Positions 35,344 through 47,400 of a stretch of DNA of 64,000 nt are shown here, one piece after another (the stretch's first letter is position 1; each line of letters begins with the position of its first letter). A program made the translations under genes and the position numbers. Under the pieces are notes generated by a model. It did no database searches. It saw only the letters and a list, made by a program, of their open reading frames with translations, and was not told the origin of the DNA. The stretch is from positions 222,041 to 286,040 of the forward strand of contig NZ_KB906258.1 of assembly GCF_000381265.1 (NCBI RefSeq), given 5' to 3'. Source of the stretch: Curvibacter lanceolatus ATCC 14669. Lineage in GTDB: Bacteria; Pseudomonadota; Gammaproteobacteria; Burkholderiales; Burkholderiaceae_C.

Positions 35344-37536
35344 TCAGGCCAATCCATACCCCGCATGCGAGAACGGCGTCTGGCGCAGGCGCTCGCCCGT
35401 GGCCTTGGCAATGGCGTTGGCCACGGCCGCGCTCATGGGGGCGTAAGGGGGCTCGCCCATGCCGCCCCAGACCTCGCCGCCGGTAGGCACCAGCACGGAC
35501 GTGATCTGCGGCGTCTGGCGCAGTTGCAGCAGCGGGTAGTCGGCCAGGTTGGCCTGTTGCACGCGGCCGTCGCGCAGGTTGATCTCGCTCATGAACAGGG
35601 TGGTCAGCGCGTAGATCACATTGCCTTCGATCTGGGCCCGGGCCGAGTCGATGTTGGCGACATGGCCGGGGTCGACCGCCACCCACACCTTGTGCACGGT
35701 GACCACCTTCTGTGCCGACACCGACAGCTCGACCACCGCTGCGGCGTAGCTGCCGTAGGCGTCCTGCACGGCCAGGCCCTGCGCCCGGCCCTTGGCCAGG
35801 GGTTGGCCCCAATGGGCAGCACTGGCCACGGCTTGCAGCACCTTGCGATCGCGGCTGTCGGGGGGCAGCAGATCAAGCCGGCCCTGCAGAGGGTCTTTGC
35901 CGGCGGCGGCCAGCACCTCGTCCAAAAAGCATTCGCGGGCAAACGGGTTCTGCGAATGGAAGACCGAGCGCCAGAAGCCCACCGGCACGTTGATGTCGCA
36001 CAGGCCGTGGCGCACGTCCAGGGCCGGCACCTGGTAGGGCATGTCGTGAAAGGATTCGCCGGCCTGGAAGTCCTGCCCGTTCTTCAGGGCCTCGGGGCGG
36101 ATGGCCGCGACGATGGATTGCGAGGCCAGCAGTGCCTGCCAGGCCACCAGTTGGCCGCCCGCATCGAGCACCGCGCGCTGGCGGTACAGGGCGGCCGGGC
36201 GGTAGAAGTCGTGCTGCATGTCTTCCTCACGGCTCCAGAGCAACTTGACCGGCACACCGGGCAGGGCCTGGGCGATCTGCACCGATTGGCGCACAAAGTC
36301 TTGAAAGCCCCCGCGCCGACCGAAGCCGCCACCCAGGTAGGGGCGATGCACCTTCACCTGCTGCACCGGCAGGCCGGCGGTCTTGGCCGCCACCGCCAGC
36401 GTGGCCTCGGCGTTCTGCGTGGGGGCCCAGACCTCCAGCGTGTCGCCCTGCAGCAGGCTGGTGCAGTTCTGCGGTTCGAGGGTGAAGTGGCTCAGGTAGG
36501 GCACAAAGTACTCGGCCTCGACCACCTTGCCGGCCCCCGCCTCGGTCTGGGCCTTGGCAAAGTCGCCCACTTGCCGCAGGGGCCGCGCGGCCTGGGTGCC
36601 GGCCTCCAGCAGCTTGCGCACGGCGGCGTCATCGAGTTTGTCCTGGCCCTTGTAGTCCCAGGCGATCTTGAGGGCCTTGGCGGCCTGCTGGGCGCGCCAC
36701 CAGTTGTCGGCCACGACGGCCACGAAGTCGGGGCCCGTGACCACCTTCTTCACGCCGCGGCGGTTCTTGACGGCGCCGTCGTCCACGCTGGCGGGTGCGC
36801 CGCCGAACACCGGGCATTGCACGATGGCGGCGTACAGCATGCCGGGCAGGCGCACATCGATGCCGAACACCGCGCTGCCGTTGACCTTGGCGGGGATGTC
36901 CAGGCGCGGGATGGGCTTGCCGATCAGGCCCCATTCCGAGGGCGCCTTGAGCTTGACCGACTCGGGCACCGGCTGCCGGGCCGCCTGGGTGGCCAAGGCG
37001 CCGTAGCTCAGGCTGCGCTGGCTGGCCGGGTGGCTCACGCGGCCGGCCTTGGCCACCACCTCGGTGATCGGTACGCCCCACTGCTGGGCAGCGGCCGCCT
37101 TGAGCATCTCACGGGCCACGGCGCCGGCCTTGCGCATCACGGCCTGCGAATCGCGAGTGCCACGGCTGCCACCGGTGGCAAAGGTCACGTACACCTTGTT
37201 GCGTGCGATGTGTTCGCTGACCGAGGCGAACTCCATTCGCACATCGGCCCATTGGCACTCAAGCTCTTCGGCCAGCATCATCGGCAGGCTGGTGCTGGTG
37301 CCCTGGCCCATTTCGGCGCGGGCCACCTCGCAGACCACCTGGTTGTCGGGTGTGATGCGGATCCAGGCGTTGATGTCGACGGCGTCCGAGGGGGCCGGGC
37401 CGGCCTTTTGTGCCATCGCGGGCAGGTGAAAGCCCAGGGCGAAGCCCGTGGCGGCTGCCGCACCGGCCTTGAGAAAGCTGCGGCGCGAAGCGGGCAGCAC
37501 GTCAGAAGGGATGGGGGGGAGGATGGGGGTGTTCAT
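35344..37536 (-). CDS. Molybdopterin-binding subunit of an IorB-like aldehyde/xanthine-oxidase family enzyme (copy 1)
   Basis: 730-aa catalytic subunit of a periplasmic molybdenum hydroxylase, most like isoquinoline 1-oxidoreductase beta (IorB). A Tat signal is present (SRRSFLKAG, then AAAATGFALGF). Family features include RAEMGQGTSTSLPMML, the GGGFGRRG loop, and the C-terminal catalytic Glu in GGMGEPP. The start at 37536 is used; the ORF extends upstream without a Tat motif. It lies 10 nt after its 2Fe-2S subunit. No FAD subunit or XdhC-type maturation gene is adjacent, in line with the Ior type, which donates electrons to a cytochrome. The substrate is unknown. Confidence 0.88.
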   Translation of the reverse strand: MNTPILPPIPSDVLPASRRSFLKAGAAAATGFALGFHLPAMAQKAGPAPSDAVDINAWIRITPDNQVVCEVARAEMGQGTSTSLPMMLAEELECQWADVRMEFASVSEHIARNKVYVTFATGGSRGTRDSQAVMRKAGAVAREMLKAAAAQQWGVPITEVVAKAGRVSHPASQRSLSYGALATQAARQPVPESVKLKAPSEWGLIGKPIPRLDIPAKVNGSAVFGIDVRLPGMLYAAIVQCPVFGGAPASVDDGAVKNRRGVKKVVTGPDFVAVVADNWWRAQQAAKALKIAWDYKGQDKLDDAAVRKLLEAGTQAARPLRQVGDFAKAQTEAGAGKVVEAEYFVPYLSHFTLEPQNCTSLLQGDTLEVWAPTQNAEATLAVAAKTAGLPVQQVKVHRPYLGGGFGRRGGFQDFVRQSVQIAQALPGVPVKLLWSREEDMQHDFYRPAALYRQRAVLDAGGQLVAWQALLASQSIVAAIRPEALKNGQDFQAGESFHDMPYQVPALDVRHGLCDINVPVGFWRSVFHSQNPFARECFLDEVLAAAGKDPLQGRLDLLPPDSRDRKVLQAVASAAHWGQPLAKGRAQGLAVQDAYGSYAAAVVELSVSAQKVVTVHKVWVAVDPGHVANIDSARAQIEGNVIYALTTLFMSEINLRDGRVQQANLADYPLLQLRQTPQITSVLVPTGGEVWGGMGEPPYAPMSAAVANAIAKATGERLRQTPFSHAGYGLA

Positions 37537-37546
37537 GCGGGCCTCC

Positions 37547-37999
37547 TCAAGCGCGGGCCTTGCCCAGTTGGGCGGCCTCGTGGATGGCCGCCTTGATGCG
37601 GGGGTAGGTGCCGCAGCGGCACAGGTTGGTGATGGCGGCGTCGATGTCGGCATCGGTGGGGCGCGGCTTGCGCGCCAGCAAGGCCGTGGCGGCCATCAGC
37701 ATGCCCGACTGGCAGTAGCCGCACTGCGGCACCTGCTTGGCGATCCAGGCCTTTTGCAGGGCCGAGGTGCCGCGCAAGCCCTCGATGGTGGTGATCTTGC
37801 GGCCCACGGCGGCGCTGGCCGGCAGGCTGCAAGAGCGCACAGGCTCGCCATCGAGCAGCACGGTGCAGGCCCCGCACATGGCCACGCCACAGCCGAACTT
37901 GGTGCCGGTCAGGCCAGCCTCGTCCCGGATGGCCCATAACAAGGGCATGTCGGTTTCGATGTCGAGAGACACGGTTTTGCCATTCAAGGTGAGCTGCAT
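37547..37999 (-). CDS. 2Fe-2S subunit, IorA-like (copy 1)
   Basis: 150-aa electron-transfer subunit with two [2Fe-2S] centres. The plant-ferredoxin cluster Cys are in [13 protein letters not shown] and RSCSL, and the second cluster in QCGYCQSG and LCRCGTY. It has no signal peptide and would be co-exported with the Tat-borne catalytic subunit. First gene of the two-gene operon. About 160 nt upstream is an ACCGATCGGT palindrome. Clearly paralogous to the 48424-48897 gene. Confidence 0.93.
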   Translation of the reverse strand: MQLTLNGKTVSLDIETDMPLLWAIRDEAGLTGTKFGCGVAMCGACTVLLDGEPVRSCSLPASAAVGRKITTIEGLRGTSALQKAWIAKQVPQCGYCQSGMLMAATALLARKPRPTDADIDAAITNLCRCGTYPRIKAAIHEAAQLGKARA

Positions 38000-38153
38000 G
38001 GAAAGCCTTTCTGTGGGGGTGTGGGGGCTTGGCAGACCGGGCCAGGAAGCCGCCTGGCAGGCCGGCGCCCTGCATTGTGATCAGGCCATGATTTGCGGAT
38101 CAGGGCGAGAGGGGATTCCCCCTGCAGGCCACTCTGGTTCACAGCCAAAGCCG

Positions 38154-38163
38154 ACCGATCGGT
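38154..38163. promoter_or_regulatory. Short palindrome ACCGATCGGT
   Basis: A perfect 10-bp palindrome lies about 155 bp upstream of the IorA-like gene and 25 bp beyond the end of selC. It resembles TetR-type operators, but no regulator gene is next to this copy. Chance occurrence is possible. Confidence 0.25.
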
Positions 38164-38187
38164 GAAACCGCCTGGGATGGGATGGGG

Positions 38188-38280
38188 CGGAAAGCAGCAG
38201 GAGTCGAACCTACCCAGGAGCGGCTGACGCCCCTGACCGGGTTTGAAGCCCGGGCACACCACCGGGTGTGTATGCCTTCC
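38188..38280 (-). tRNA. selC: tRNA-Sec (selenocysteine, anticodon UCA)
   Basis: The fold is diagnostic of bacterial selC: an 8-bp acceptor stem (GGAAGGCA with TGCTTTCC), a 6-bp D-stem CACACC/GGTGTG with a 4-nt loop, anticodon loop CTTCAAA (UCA, plus positions 38244-38246), a long variable arm, and a T-arm with GTTCGACTCC. The 3' flank reads GCCC, so CCA seems not to be encoded. It lies 105 nt downstream of selB on the same strand and reads the UGA of fdnG. Confidence 0.96.
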
Positions 38281-38385
38281 AGTGCCGCAGGCTGGCGGGT
38301 GGCCGGCCTGGGTGAGAAATAGTGGCCCTGCCGCGGCGCGGGCCGGTGCAGGGTGGCTGGATTCTACCGGCGCCCTGCCCTGTTT

Positions 38386-40317
38386 TCAGGCTTCAAGGCG
38401 GCCCTGCCAGTGCGCATCAGGCCGCAGCAGGTGGGCGTCGCGCACGCGGCGGGTGTAGCCCACGCGGTCGAAGAACTCCAGGATCTGGATGGCGCGCTTG
38501 CGGCCCAGGCCGGTGGCGTCGCGAAAGGTGGCGGCCTCGACCAGGCCCTGGGGCTGTTCGGCGGCCAGGCGCGCCACCAGGGCGGCCAGCTCGTCCATGG
38601 CGCTGGCGGCGTAGAACAGGTCTTTCACCACCTGGAACACCAGCCCCTGGCGGGCCTGTTTGCGCAGCAGCTGGCGCACCCCGTCCTCGGTGCCGTGGTG
38701 GTCACGGGCCAGGTCGCGCACCCAGGGCGGGTCGTAGCGGCCGACCTGCAGGCTGCCCTGCACTTGTTGCCACAAGGTCTGCTCGGCGGCACTCAGTTGC
38801 ACGCGGTGGCCGGGCAGGTGCAGCCAGGCCCCCGTCTGGGCGATCTGCTGCTCGCCCAGCAAGGTGTCGATGAGGCCGCGCCACAAGGCCTCGTGCTGGG
38901 GCTGCGCCAGGCCCGGCAGGGCCATGCGGCGCAGGCGCGCGGCGTTGAGCCCCGGCTCGTCGGGGTTCTTGTCGTGAAACAAGGCAACGCGGGCCAGCAC
39001 CTGTTCGCGCAGGGGCTGCCAGCGCACGGGGTCGATCAGCAAGGCGTCGTCCGCCCCCAGGGGGATGGCGATGGCCAGGTCCTGCAGTTCGGTGGGCGCC
39101 AGCGCCCGGCCCAGCAGGCGCTGCAGCTGCGAACGCGGCAGGCCCAGCGCGGCGCTGGCGATCAGGGGGCGCGCATCGTCTGTGCTGACCAGGGCTTCGA
39201 GTGCGTCCAGCGTGGCCGTGCGCTCGGGACTGCGGCGTTTGCGCTCGGGGGCCTCGGGGTCGAGCACCCAGCCGCCGGCAATGGTGCGGCTGGCCTGGGC
39301 ATTGCGCAAGATCAGGCGGTCGCCGGGCAGCGCAAACACGGGCGCATCGAGCACCAGCTGGGCGCGCACCTCGGTGCCGGGCTCGATGCGCTCGCCCTGC
39401 AGCAAAGCCACATGGGCCGTGAGGTGGGCGGTGCCCAGGTGCAGGTGCACGGGGGCCCATTGGGCCAGGGCCGGGGCGTCGGGCAACAGGCGCAGGCGCA
39501 CGTCGATGCGCCGGCTGGCCTGCAGCGCGCGTGCGTCGGCGATCCAGTCGCCGCGGTGGATGTCGTCTTTGGCTATGCCCACCAGGTTGAGGGCGCAGCG
39601 CTGGCCCGCATGGCCTTCGGGCCGGTTCTGGTTCTGGGCGTGCAGGCTGCGCAGGCGCACACTCTGGCCGCTGGCCGAGTGCTGCAGGGTGTCGCCCACC
39701 TGCACCTGGCCGCCGAACACGGTGCCGGTGACCACGGTGCCCTGGCCGGCCAGGGTGAAGACGCGGTCCACCGCCAGCCGGAACAGGCCATGCCGCGGCC
39801 GGGCCGGCGCTGCCTGGGCCAGCGTGTGCAGGTGCTGGCGCAAGGCGGCCACGCCCGGGTCGTCAGGCTGCTGGGCCGCGGTTTCAAACACCGGGGCCCC
39901 GGCCAGCGGGGTGGGCGCCAGCAGCGCGGCGATGTCGGAGCGCACCTGGGCGCGGCGTTCGGGGCTGGCGCGGTCGGCCTTGCTCAGGGCCACGGTGGCC
40001 TGGCGCACGCCCAGCAGCAGCACGATGTCGAGGTGCTCACGGGTCTGCGGCATGAGGCCGTCGTCGGCCGCCACCACCAGCAGGGCATGGTCGATGCCCA
40101 CCGCGCCGGCGGCCATGGTGTGCACAAAACGCTCGTGGCCGGGCACGTCGATGAGGCCCAGCACCTCCCCATTGGGCAACGGGGTGTAGGCATAACCGAG
40201 TTCGATCGAGATGCCGCGCTGTTTTTCTTCCTTGAGGCGGTCGGTGTCCACGCCGGTGAGGGCGCGCACCAGGGTGGTTTTGCCGTGGTCGATGTGGCCT
40301 GCGGTACCGATGATCAT
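38386..40317 (-). CDS. selB: Selenocysteine-specific elongation factor SelB
   Basis: 643-aa GTPase that carries Sec-tRNA to ribosomes paused at SECIS-marked UGA codons. The N-terminus [16 protein letters not shown] holds the P-loop; DVPGHE and SKAD follow. After the EF-Tu-like domains, the C-terminal third consists of winged helices that bind the SECIS loop (final block [20 protein letters not shown]). Length fits bacterial SelB. It begins 15 nt after selA, and selC follows. Confidence 0.96.
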   Translation of the reverse strand: MIIGTAGHIDHGKTTLVRALTGVDTDRLKEEKQRGISIELGYAYTPLPNGEVLGLIDVPGHERFVHTMAAGAVGIDHALLVVAADDGLMPQTREHLDIVLLLGVRQATVALSKADRASPERRAQVRSDIAALLAPTPLAGAPVFETAAQQPDDPGVAALRQHLHTLAQAAPARPRHGLFRLAVDRVFTLAGQGTVVTGTVFGGQVQVGDTLQHSASGQSVRLRSLHAQNQNRPEGHAGQRCALNLVGIAKDDIHRGDWIADARALQASRRIDVRLRLLPDAPALAQWAPVHLHLGTAHLTAHVALLQGERIEPGTEVRAQLVLDAPVFALPGDRLILRNAQASRTIAGGWVLDPEAPERKRRSPERTATLDALEALVSTDDARPLIASAALGLPRSQLQRLLGRALAPTELQDLAIAIPLGADDALLIDPVRWQPLREQVLARVALFHDKNPDEPGLNAARLRRMALPGLAQPQHEALWRGLIDTLLGEQQIAQTGAWLHLPGHRVQLSAAEQTLWQQVQGSLQVGRYDPPWVRDLARDHHGTEDGVRQLLRKQARQGLVFQVVKDLFYAASAMDELAALVARLAAEQPQGLVEAATFRDATGLGRKRAIQILEFFDRVGYTRRVRDAHLLRPDAHWQGRLEA

Positions 40318-40332
40318 GGGCGGCTCTGGCGA

Positions 40333-41784
40333 TCAGGGCTGGGCCAGGGCGGCCGCGAGCTGGGGCAGTTGGGCTTCGAAGATGGCCTGGTCGGCCGCCT
40401 CCAGGCAGCGCAGGTCCAGCCACAGGGCGTCGTCCTGGGTGCGGCCGATCACGGGCCGCGGCAGCTGGCGCAGCGCGGCTTCCAGCTGCTGCAGCTGGCG
40501 GCCGGCCTGGCGCGCCTGCACCGGGGCCAGGCGCAGGCCCTGGCTGGGCAGCAGGTCCACCGGCAAGGCGCCGCTGCCGATCTGGCTGCTCATGGCGGCC
40601 ACCTCCACGCTCCAACGTGGGCCCACGGCGGCCTGCACCAGAGGCTGCAGCGCCAGGGCCTGGGCCTGCATGTCGGCCACCGGGCGGGTGAACAGGCGCA
40701 GCGTGGTCAGGCGCTGGGCCAGCAGGTCGGGCGACAGGTACAGGCGCAGCACTGGCTCCAGTGCGGCCAGGGTGAGCTTGCCCACGCGCAGGGCGCGCTT
40801 GAGCGGGCTTTTCTTGATCTGGGCGATCAGGTCCTTGCGGCCCACGATCAGCCCGGCCTGCGGGCCACCCAGCAGCTTGTCACCGCTGAAGGTGACCAGG
40901 TCAGCCCCGGCCGCAATGGTTTCGCGCACCGTCACCTCATGGGGCAGGCCCCAGGGTCGCAGGTCGACCAGGGTGCCGCTGCCCAGGTCCACCACCAGGG
41001 GGCGCTGGCGGGCGTGGGCAATGGCGGCCACCTCGGCCTCGGGCACGCTCTTGGTGAAGCCGGTCACCTCGTAGTTGCTGCAATGCACCTTCATCAGCAA
41101 CGCGGTCTGCTCGCCCACGGCGTTCTCGTAGTCGCGCGCGTGGGTGCGGTTGGTGGTGCCCACCTCGACCAGGCGGGCCCCGGCGCGGGCCATGATGTCA
41201 GGGATGCGGAAGGCACCGCCGATCTCGACCAGCTCGCCGCGCGAGACGATCACCTCGCGGCCGGCGGCCAGCGCGCTCAGCGTGAGCAGCACGGCGGCGG
41301 CGTTGTTGTTGACCACGGTGGCGGCCTCGGCGCCGGTCAGCTCGCACAGCAGGTCTTCGACCAGGTCGTCGCGGTCACCGCGGCCCCCGGTGGCCAGGTC
41401 GTATTCGAGGTTGGCCGGGGTGGTCAGGGCCTGCACCACCGCCTCCACGGCCTCTTGCGGCAGCAGGGCCCGGCCCAGGTTGGTGTGCAGCACGGTGCCG
41501 GTGAGGTTGAACACCGATCTCAGGCGCGGCGCAAAGCGCCGGGCCAGGTGCTTTTGCACGCCCTGCACCAGGGCCGCCTCGTCGGGCAAGGCCGCATCAC
41601 CCGCCTGCTCGCGCCAGGCCTGGCGCGCCCGGGCCAGCACCTGGCGGATGGCCTCGGTGAGGGCCTCCTTGCCGTAAGGGCTCAGCAGCGGTTGCAGCTC
41701 GGGGTGCTGCAGCAGCCGGTCCACCGAGGGCAGGCTGGCCAGGGTGGGGGCGGACAGGGAACGGGAGGCCTCGGGCTGGGTCAT
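40333..41784 (-). CDS. selA: L-seryl-tRNA(Sec) selenium transferase SelA
   Basis: 483-aa PLP enzyme that converts Ser-tRNA(Sec) to Sec-tRNA(Sec) using selenophosphate. Typical segments are [25 protein letters not shown] and the PLP-lysine region [18 protein letters not shown]. The ATG at 41784 gives the family N-terminus; the ORF extends far upstream into fdhE in another frame. It starts 20 nt after fdhE. Selenophosphate synthetase (selD) is not in this window. Confidence 0.96.
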   Translation of the reverse strand: MTQPEASRSLSAPTLASLPSVDRLLQHPELQPLLSPYGKEALTEAIRQVLARARQAWREQAGDAALPDEAALVQGVQKHLARRFAPRLRSVFNLTGTVLHTNLGRALLPQEAVEAVVQALTTPANLEYDLATGGRGDRDDLVEDLLCELTGAEAATVVNNNAAAVLLTLSALAAGREVIVSRGELVEIGGAFRIPDIMARAGARLVEVGTTNRTHARDYENAVGEQTALLMKVHCSNYEVTGFTKSVPEAEVAAIAHARQRPLVVDLGSGTLVDLRPWGLPHEVTVRETIAAGADLVTFSGDKLLGGPQAGLIVGRKDLIAQIKKSPLKRALRVGKLTLAALEPVLRLYLSPDLLAQRLTTLRLFTRPVADMQAQALALQPLVQAAVGPRWSVEVAAMSSQIGSGALPVDLLPSQGLRLAPVQARQAGRQLQQLEAALRQLPRPVIGRTQDDALWLDLRCLEAADQAIFEAQLPQLAAALAQP

Positions 41785-41804
41785 GAAGTGGAAGGTGAGA
41801 AAAC

Positions 41805-42767
41805 TCAGGACAGGTCGGGCGGCAGGGCGGCGTCGTCGCCCTCTTGCGGCTCGGCCACGGCCACGAACAACAGGGGGTTGGGGCTGGCGCGCTGGAAGCG
41901 GGTCTCGCCCATCAGCAGGTCCAGGGTCAGGCTGGCCAGGTCGTCGGCCAGGGGTTCGGCCTGGGGGTCTTTCTCCTGGTTGACCAGCTTGCGGTAGGTG
42001 CCGCATTCGCTGCAGGTTTCGGCCGTGACCACGCCCTTGTCGTTTTCGATGCCCTGGTAGGCCACGCCCTTGGTGGATTCGCAATGCGAGCACTTCACGC
42101 GCACCATGTGCCATTCGGTGGCGCAGGTGCCGCAGTGCAGGTAGCGGTGGCCGGCCGCCTGGCCCCCGATGCGCAGCACGCTGGCCACCGGCGCGCTGGC
42201 GCACACGGGGCAGACGCTGGCGGTGTCGGTGTAGGGCACATCGGCCTCGGTGAGCTGGCTGGCGAGACGGGTGAAGCTGACCTGCAGGGCCGCCATGATG
42301 AAGGGCGAGATGCCCACATCACGGGCCGAGCCCTCGCCTTGCAGCAGCTTGCGAGCGATGTCGTCGCGCTCGGCGTGGCTCAGCTCGCGCAGGGCGCCCA
42401 GCAGCGGTTGCAGGGCTTCGGGCAGGCCGTCTTCACGGGCCAGGGTGGCGATCAGGCTGTCGAGCACGTCGTGCCAGGCCGGGTCGAGGTGGTCCTGCGC
42501 GGGCATCAGGGGCATGCCGTGCTGCTGGGCGCGGGCCTTGACCTCGTCGGCCAGGGTGGGCACCGGCACGCTGGCCACGGCCTGGTGCTGGGCGTCCATG
42601 ATCTTGGCCACGAACAGCAGGTAGTCGGCAATCGGGTTGCCCTCGGCCAGTTGGCGCAGGCGGGCGGCGCGCTCGGCAAACAGCGAGCTGGCGGCAGGCG
42701 GCAGCACCCGGGGGAAGCGGGTGTGGTCCAGGGCTTCGATGTCACCGGGTTGAAGAATGCGTTGCAT
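41805..42767 (-). CDS. fdhE: Formate dehydrogenase accessory protein FdhE
   Basis: 320-aa cytoplasmic accessory factor needed for active respiratory formate dehydrogenase. It carries four CxxC pairs (CPVC, CGTC, CSHC, CSEC) in the C-terminal rubredoxin-like region, as in E. coli FdhE. ATG 42767 is preferred over an in-frame TTG 15 nt upstream. It lies between the structural genes and selA in the same direction, so the operon encodes both the enzyme and what is needed to make it. Confidence 0.93.
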   Translation of the reverse strand: MQRILQPGDIEALDHTRFPRVLPPAASSLFAERAARLRQLAEGNPIADYLLFVAKIMDAQHQAVASVPVPTLADEVKARAQQHGMPLMPAQDHLDPAWHDVLDSLIATLAREDGLPEALQPLLGALRELSHAERDDIARKLLQGEGSARDVGISPFIMAALQVSFTRLASQLTEADVPYTDTASVCPVCASAPVASVLRIGGQAAGHRYLHCGTCATEWHMVRVKCSHCESTKGVAYQGIENDKGVVTAETCSECGTYRKLVNQEKDPQAEPLADDLASLTLDLLMGETRFQRASPNPLLFVAVAEPQEGDDAALPPDLS

Positions 42768-42860
42768 GGAGAAGTGTCCCAAAAAAGCAGCCGCCGGCGC
42801 GCCAACAGCAGGCGCCCGGCGGCAGTGAGCCCGATCAGGGGCGTTGAACAGGCAGGAAGA

Positions 42861-43487
42861 TCAGCTGTTGTCGCCCGTCATCTTGCGGTACCAGCCGCGG
42901 TGGTGCTGCTTGGCCCAGGCCCGGGTCACGGTGCCGTAGAGCATGGCCCGGATGGTACCGCGGGTCCAGATGGCGGCGTAGATGTGCATCAGGATCAGCC
43001 CGATCATCCACACACCGGCGGCGGCGTGCAGAAGCGAGCTGATGCGCACCACGTCGGCGGGCAGCTTCCACCAGGCACGCCACATGGGCAGGCCCGACAG
43101 GAACAACACCACCATGCCCCCGACCAGGCCCCAGAACAGCAGCTTCTGGCCGCCGTTGTACTTGCCTTGCTCGGGCATGTCGTGGTCGTTGCCGTCCACC
43201 ATCTTGCGGACGTTCTTCAGCCACTCGACATCGCGCGGCTCGACCACGTTCAGGCGCCAGAAGCGCAGGCCCATGATCACGAAGAAGGCCATCATCACCA
43301 CCCCGATGTAGGGGTGGAGGATGCGGGTCCAGGGCCCACCGCCGAACAGCTGGGTCAGCGGGAAGAAGGCCGGGTGGAAGAAGGCCAGGCCCGACAGGGC
43401 CAGCAGGATGAAGCAGATGCCCACCACCCAGTGGTTGGCACGCTCAGAGGCGTTGTAGCGCTGCAGGTCACGAGGGTTGCGTCTCAT
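42861..43487 (-). CDS. fdnI: Formate dehydrogenase cytochrome b556 (gamma) subunit
   Basis: 208-aa membrane subunit with four TM helices that passes electrons from formate to quinone. Heme-ligand His residues are visible ([31 protein letters not shown]). It overlaps fdnH by 4 nt. Length and order match FdnI/FdoI. The 93 nt before fdhE hold no gene. Confidence 0.94.
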   Translation of the reverse strand: MRRNPRDLQRYNASERANHWVVGICFILLALSGLAFFHPAFFPLTQLFGGGPWTRILHPYIGVVMMAFFVIMGLRFWRLNVVEPRDVEWLKNVRKMVDGNDHDMPEQGKYNGGQKLLFWGLVGGMVVLFLSGLPMWRAWWKLPADVVRISSLLHAAAGVWMIGLILMHIYAAIWTRGTIRAMLYGTVTRAWAKQHHRGWYRKMTGDNS

Positions 43488-44422
43488 GGTGCGGTCTCCT
43501 GGTTGGCTTGAGCCTGGGCCTCGCGGTCCTTGGCTTCCATTTCATCTTCCAGCTCCTTGGACACGTCGTTCGGGCCCTTGGTGATGTAGTGAAACAGGCT
43601 GCCCACCGCGGCGGCGCCCAGGGCGGCCATGGCCAGCGGCTTGGCCACGCCCTTCCACAGGCCCACGAAGGGGCTGATCTTGGGCGAATCGGGCAGGCCG
43701 TGGTACAGCGAAGGCTTGTCGGCGTGGTGCAGCACGTACATCACGTGGGTGCCACCCACCCCGGCCGGGTCGTACAGGCCGGCCTGGTCGAAGCCACGCT
43801 CCTTGAGGTCAAGAATGCGCTCCTCGGCCTGGTCTTTCATGGCCTCTTTGGTGCCGAACATGATGGCGCCGGTGGGGCAGGTCTTGACGCAGGCCGGCTC
43901 CATGCCCACCGCCACGCGGTCCGAGCACAGGGTGCACTTGTAGGCCTTGTTGTCCTTCTTGGAGATGCGCGGCACGTCGAACGGGCAGCCCGTCACGCAG
44001 TAGCCGCAGCCGATGCAGTTTTCCTCCTGGAAGTCGACGATGCCGTTGGCGTACTGGACGATGGCACCGGGCGAGGGGCAGGCCTTGAGGCAGCCTGGGT
44101 CTTCGCAGTGCATGCAGCCGTCCTTGCGGATCAGCCACTCCAGGTTGCCGCTGGCCTCGTTCTCGTACTCGGAGAAACGCATCACGGTCCAGGACTGGGC
44201 GCTCAGGTCGGTCGGGTTGTCATACACCCCGGCCGCCGCCGTGCCCACTTCGTCGCGCAGGTCGTTCCACTCCATGCAGGCCGTCTGGCAGGCCTTGCAG
44301 CCGATGCACTTGGAGACATCGATCAGCTTGGCCACCTCGCCCGCATGCGCAGAGCGCGCACTGGGCGAGGGCGTGGTGGTGGCGGAGCGGCGCTTGATAT
44401 CGAGAGATTGCAGAGATGACAT
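43484..44422 (-). CDS. fdnH: Formate dehydrogenase iron-sulfur (beta) subunit
   Basis: 312-aa subunit with four [4Fe-4S] clusters (for example [45 protein letters not shown]...CVKTCPTG) and a single C-terminal TM helix ([17 protein letters not shown]), as in FdnH/FdxH. It lies 10 nt after fdnG and overlaps fdnI. The periplasm-facing complex is exported with FdnG by the Tat route. Confidence 0.96.
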   Translation of the reverse strand: MSSLQSLDIKRRSATTTPSPSARSAHAGEVAKLIDVSKCIGCKACQTACMEWNDLRDEVGTAAAGVYDNPTDLSAQSWTVMRFSEYENEASGNLEWLIRKDGCMHCEDPGCLKACPSPGAIVQYANGIVDFQEENCIGCGYCVTGCPFDVPRISKKDNKAYKCTLCSDRVAVGMEPACVKTCPTGAIMFGTKEAMKDQAEERILDLKERGFDQAGLYDPAGVGGTHVMYVLHHADKPSLYHGLPDSPKISPFVGLWKGVAKPLAMAALGAAAVGSLFHYITKGPNDVSKELEDEMEAKDREAQAQANQETAP

Positions 44423-44432
44423 CAGGGGCTCC

Positions 44433-47400
44433 TCAAACCTTCTCGACCTTGACCAGGAAGGTCTTGAACTCAGGCGTGTTGCTGTTGCCGTCGCCCACGA
44501 AAGGCGTCAGCGTGTTGGCCAGGAAGCCCGGCTTGGTCACACCCTTGAAGCCCCAGTGGATGGGGATGCCCACGTGCTGCACGGTCTTGCCCTCGATCTG
44601 CATCGGCTTGATGCGCTTGGTCACCAGGGCCACGGCCTTGATGTAGCCGCGCTTGGAGCTGACCTTGACCATCTCGCCAGTCTTCACCCCCACCGACTCG
44701 GCCAGGCTTTCGCTGATCTCGACGAACTGCTCGGGTTGCGTGATCGCGTTGAGCAGCGAGTGCTTGGTCCAGTAGTGGAAGTGCTCGGTGAGGCGGTAGG
44801 TGGTGCCCACGTGCGGGAACTCTGAGGCCTTGCCGAAGGTGTCCCAGATGCCGGGCAACACGCGCGCGGCGGGGCTGCTGGTGGCCTTGGGGTTCTTCGG
44901 GTGCATGGGGTTGTAGCCCAGCGGCGTGTCGAAGGGTTCGTAATGGGTCGGGAAAGGCCCTTCGTTCATGCCCTTGCGTGCAAAGAAGCGCGCCACGCCT
45001 TCGGGGTTCATGATGAAGGGACCGGTACCGGTGTCCGGGCCCAGCGTGGCGCCGATGTCGGGCACGTCGGCCCCCGTCCAGGCACTGCCGTTCCAGCCGA
45101 TCAGCTTGCGGTGCGGGTTGAAGGGCTTGCCCGCCACATCGCAGGAGGCGCGGTTGTACAGCACCCGGCGGTTGGCCGGCCAGGCCCAGGCCCAGTTCAG
45201 CGTGTTGCCGATGCCGGTCGGGTCGGAGTTGTCGCGCCGCGCCATCTGGTTGCCGGCGCTGGTCCAGCAGCCGGTCCAGATCCAGCAACCGCTTTGCGTG
45301 CTGCCGTCGTCGCGCAGTTCACCAAAGCCGCTGAGCTGCTCGCCGGCCTTGCGGAGCACCTTGGTCGGGTCCTTGGGGTCGTTCAGCTGGACCAGGGCCC
45401 GGCCGTTGAACTCCTTGGCCACCTCTTCAGGCCGCGGCTCCTCGGGGTCGGCATAGGGCCACCACAGGTTGGCAATGGGGTCGGGGAACTTGCCGCCCTC
45501 GGCCTTGTACAAGGCCTTCAGGCGCAGGTGCAGCTGCGACATGATGTAGATGTCGGTCTTGGCCTCGCCCGGCGGCTCGGCCGCCTTCCAGTGCCATTGC
45601 AGCACGCGCGACGAGCTGACCACCGAGCCCTCTTCTTCGGCAAAGCAGGTGGTGGGCAGGCGGAACACCTCGGTCTGGATCGAGGCCGTGTCCACATCGT
45701 TGTACTCGCCGTGGTTCTTCCAGAAATCGGCGGTCTCGGTGGCCAGCGGGTCCATCACCACCAGGAACTTCAGCTTGGACAGGCCGTTGCGAACGCGGTC
45801 CTTGTTGGACAGCGCCGCCAGCGGGTTGAAGCCCTGGGCGATGTAGCCGTTGACCTTGCCCTGGTTCATCAGCTCGAAGATCTGCAGCATGTCGTACTGC
45901 TTGTCGAGCTTGGGCAGGTAGTCGTAGGCCCAGTTGTTCTCGGCCGTGGCGGCCGGCCCCCACCAGGACTTCATGAGGCTGACGTGGAACTTGGGGTAGT
46001 TCTGCCAGTAGCTCATCTGCCCGGGGCGCAGCGGCATCTGGGTGCGGGCCGCGATGTACTTGCCGTAGTCCTGCTCGGCCTGGCCGGGCATGGTCAGGTA
46101 ACCAGAAAGGCTGGCCGACAGGATGCCCAGGTCGGTCAGGCCCTGGATGTTGGAGTGACCGCGCAAAGCGTTCATGCCGCCACCGGCAATGCCGATGTTG
46201 CCCAACAGCAGCTGCACCATGGCGCCGGTGCGCAGGATCTGCGCGCCGGTGGAGTGCTGGGTCCAGCCCAGGGCGTACAGGATGGTGGCCGCACGGCCGG
46301 CCTGCGCCGTCGAGGCCAGCTTCTCGCACACGTGCAGGAACTTGGCCTTGGGCGTGCCGCAGATGCTCTCCACCTTCTCGGGGGTGTACTCGGCGTAATG
46401 CTTCTTCAGCCACTGGTACACGCAGCGCGGGTGCTGCAGCGTCGGGTCGGTCACCACATAGCCGTCGTGGCCGATTTCGTAGTCCCAGCTGGCCTTGTCG
46501 TACGTGCGCTTTTCGGGGTTGTAGCCCGAGAAGATGCCGTCGTCGAAGGCGAAGTCTTCGCGCACGACAAAGCTGAAGTCGGTGTAGTTCTTGACGTACT
46601 CGTGGTGGATCTTGTCGTTGGTGAGCAGGTAGTTGATCACCGCGCCCAGGAACACCAGGTCGCTGCCCGAACGGATCGGGGCATAGAAGTCGGCAATCGA
46701 TGCCGAGCGATTGAAGCGCGGGTCGACCACCATCAAGTGCGCCTTGTTGTGCGCCTTGGCCTCGGTCACCCATTTGAAGCCGCAGGGGTGGGCTTCAGCG
46801 GCATTGCCGCCCATGATCAAAATAACGTCCGCGTTCTTGATGTCGACCCAATGGTTCGTCATCGCTCCACGGCCAAACGTCGGGGCAAGACCTGCCACCG
46901 TCGGGCCGTGTCAGACACGTGCTTGGTTGTCGAGTGCAAGAAGGCCCCAACTGCGGGCCACTTTGTGCGTGATGTAACCGGCTTCGTTGCTGGCGGCCGA
47001 GGCGGCCAGCATGCCGGTGGTGAGCCAGCGGTTCACCGTCAGCCCGTCGTCGGTCTTCTCGACGAAGTTGGCGTCACGGTCTTCCTTGAGCCGCTTGGCG
47101 ATGCGGGTCAGCGCGTCGTCCCAGGACAGACGCTTCCACTCGTTGGAGCCCGGGGCCCGGTACTCGGGGTACTTGAGGCGGTTCGGGCTGTGCACGAAAT
47201 CGAGCAGGCTGGCGCCCTTGGGGCACAGCGTGCCGCGGTTCACCGGGTGGTCCGGATCGCCTTCGACGTGGATCACCGACAGCTTGGCGTTCTTGGCGCC
47301 ATCGCCCAGCGAATGCATGAGGATGCCGCAACCCACCGAGCAGTAGGTGCAGGTTTGACGGGTGACGGTGGTGGCCGCCAATTTGTATTGACGGACTTCC

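Noticed and set aside
38353-41997. 1214-aa plus-strand ORF opposite selB and selA
   Set aside because: Shadow of two strongly recognised genes on the other strand; the composition is His/Gln/Gly/Ala-rich and no motif is seen.
46911-46913. Stop codon that would make fdnG a broken gene in two pieces
   Set aside because: The TGA lies at the known Sec position, is followed by a SECIS hairpin, and selA, selB and selC are next door. It is a Sec codon, not a nonsense mutation.
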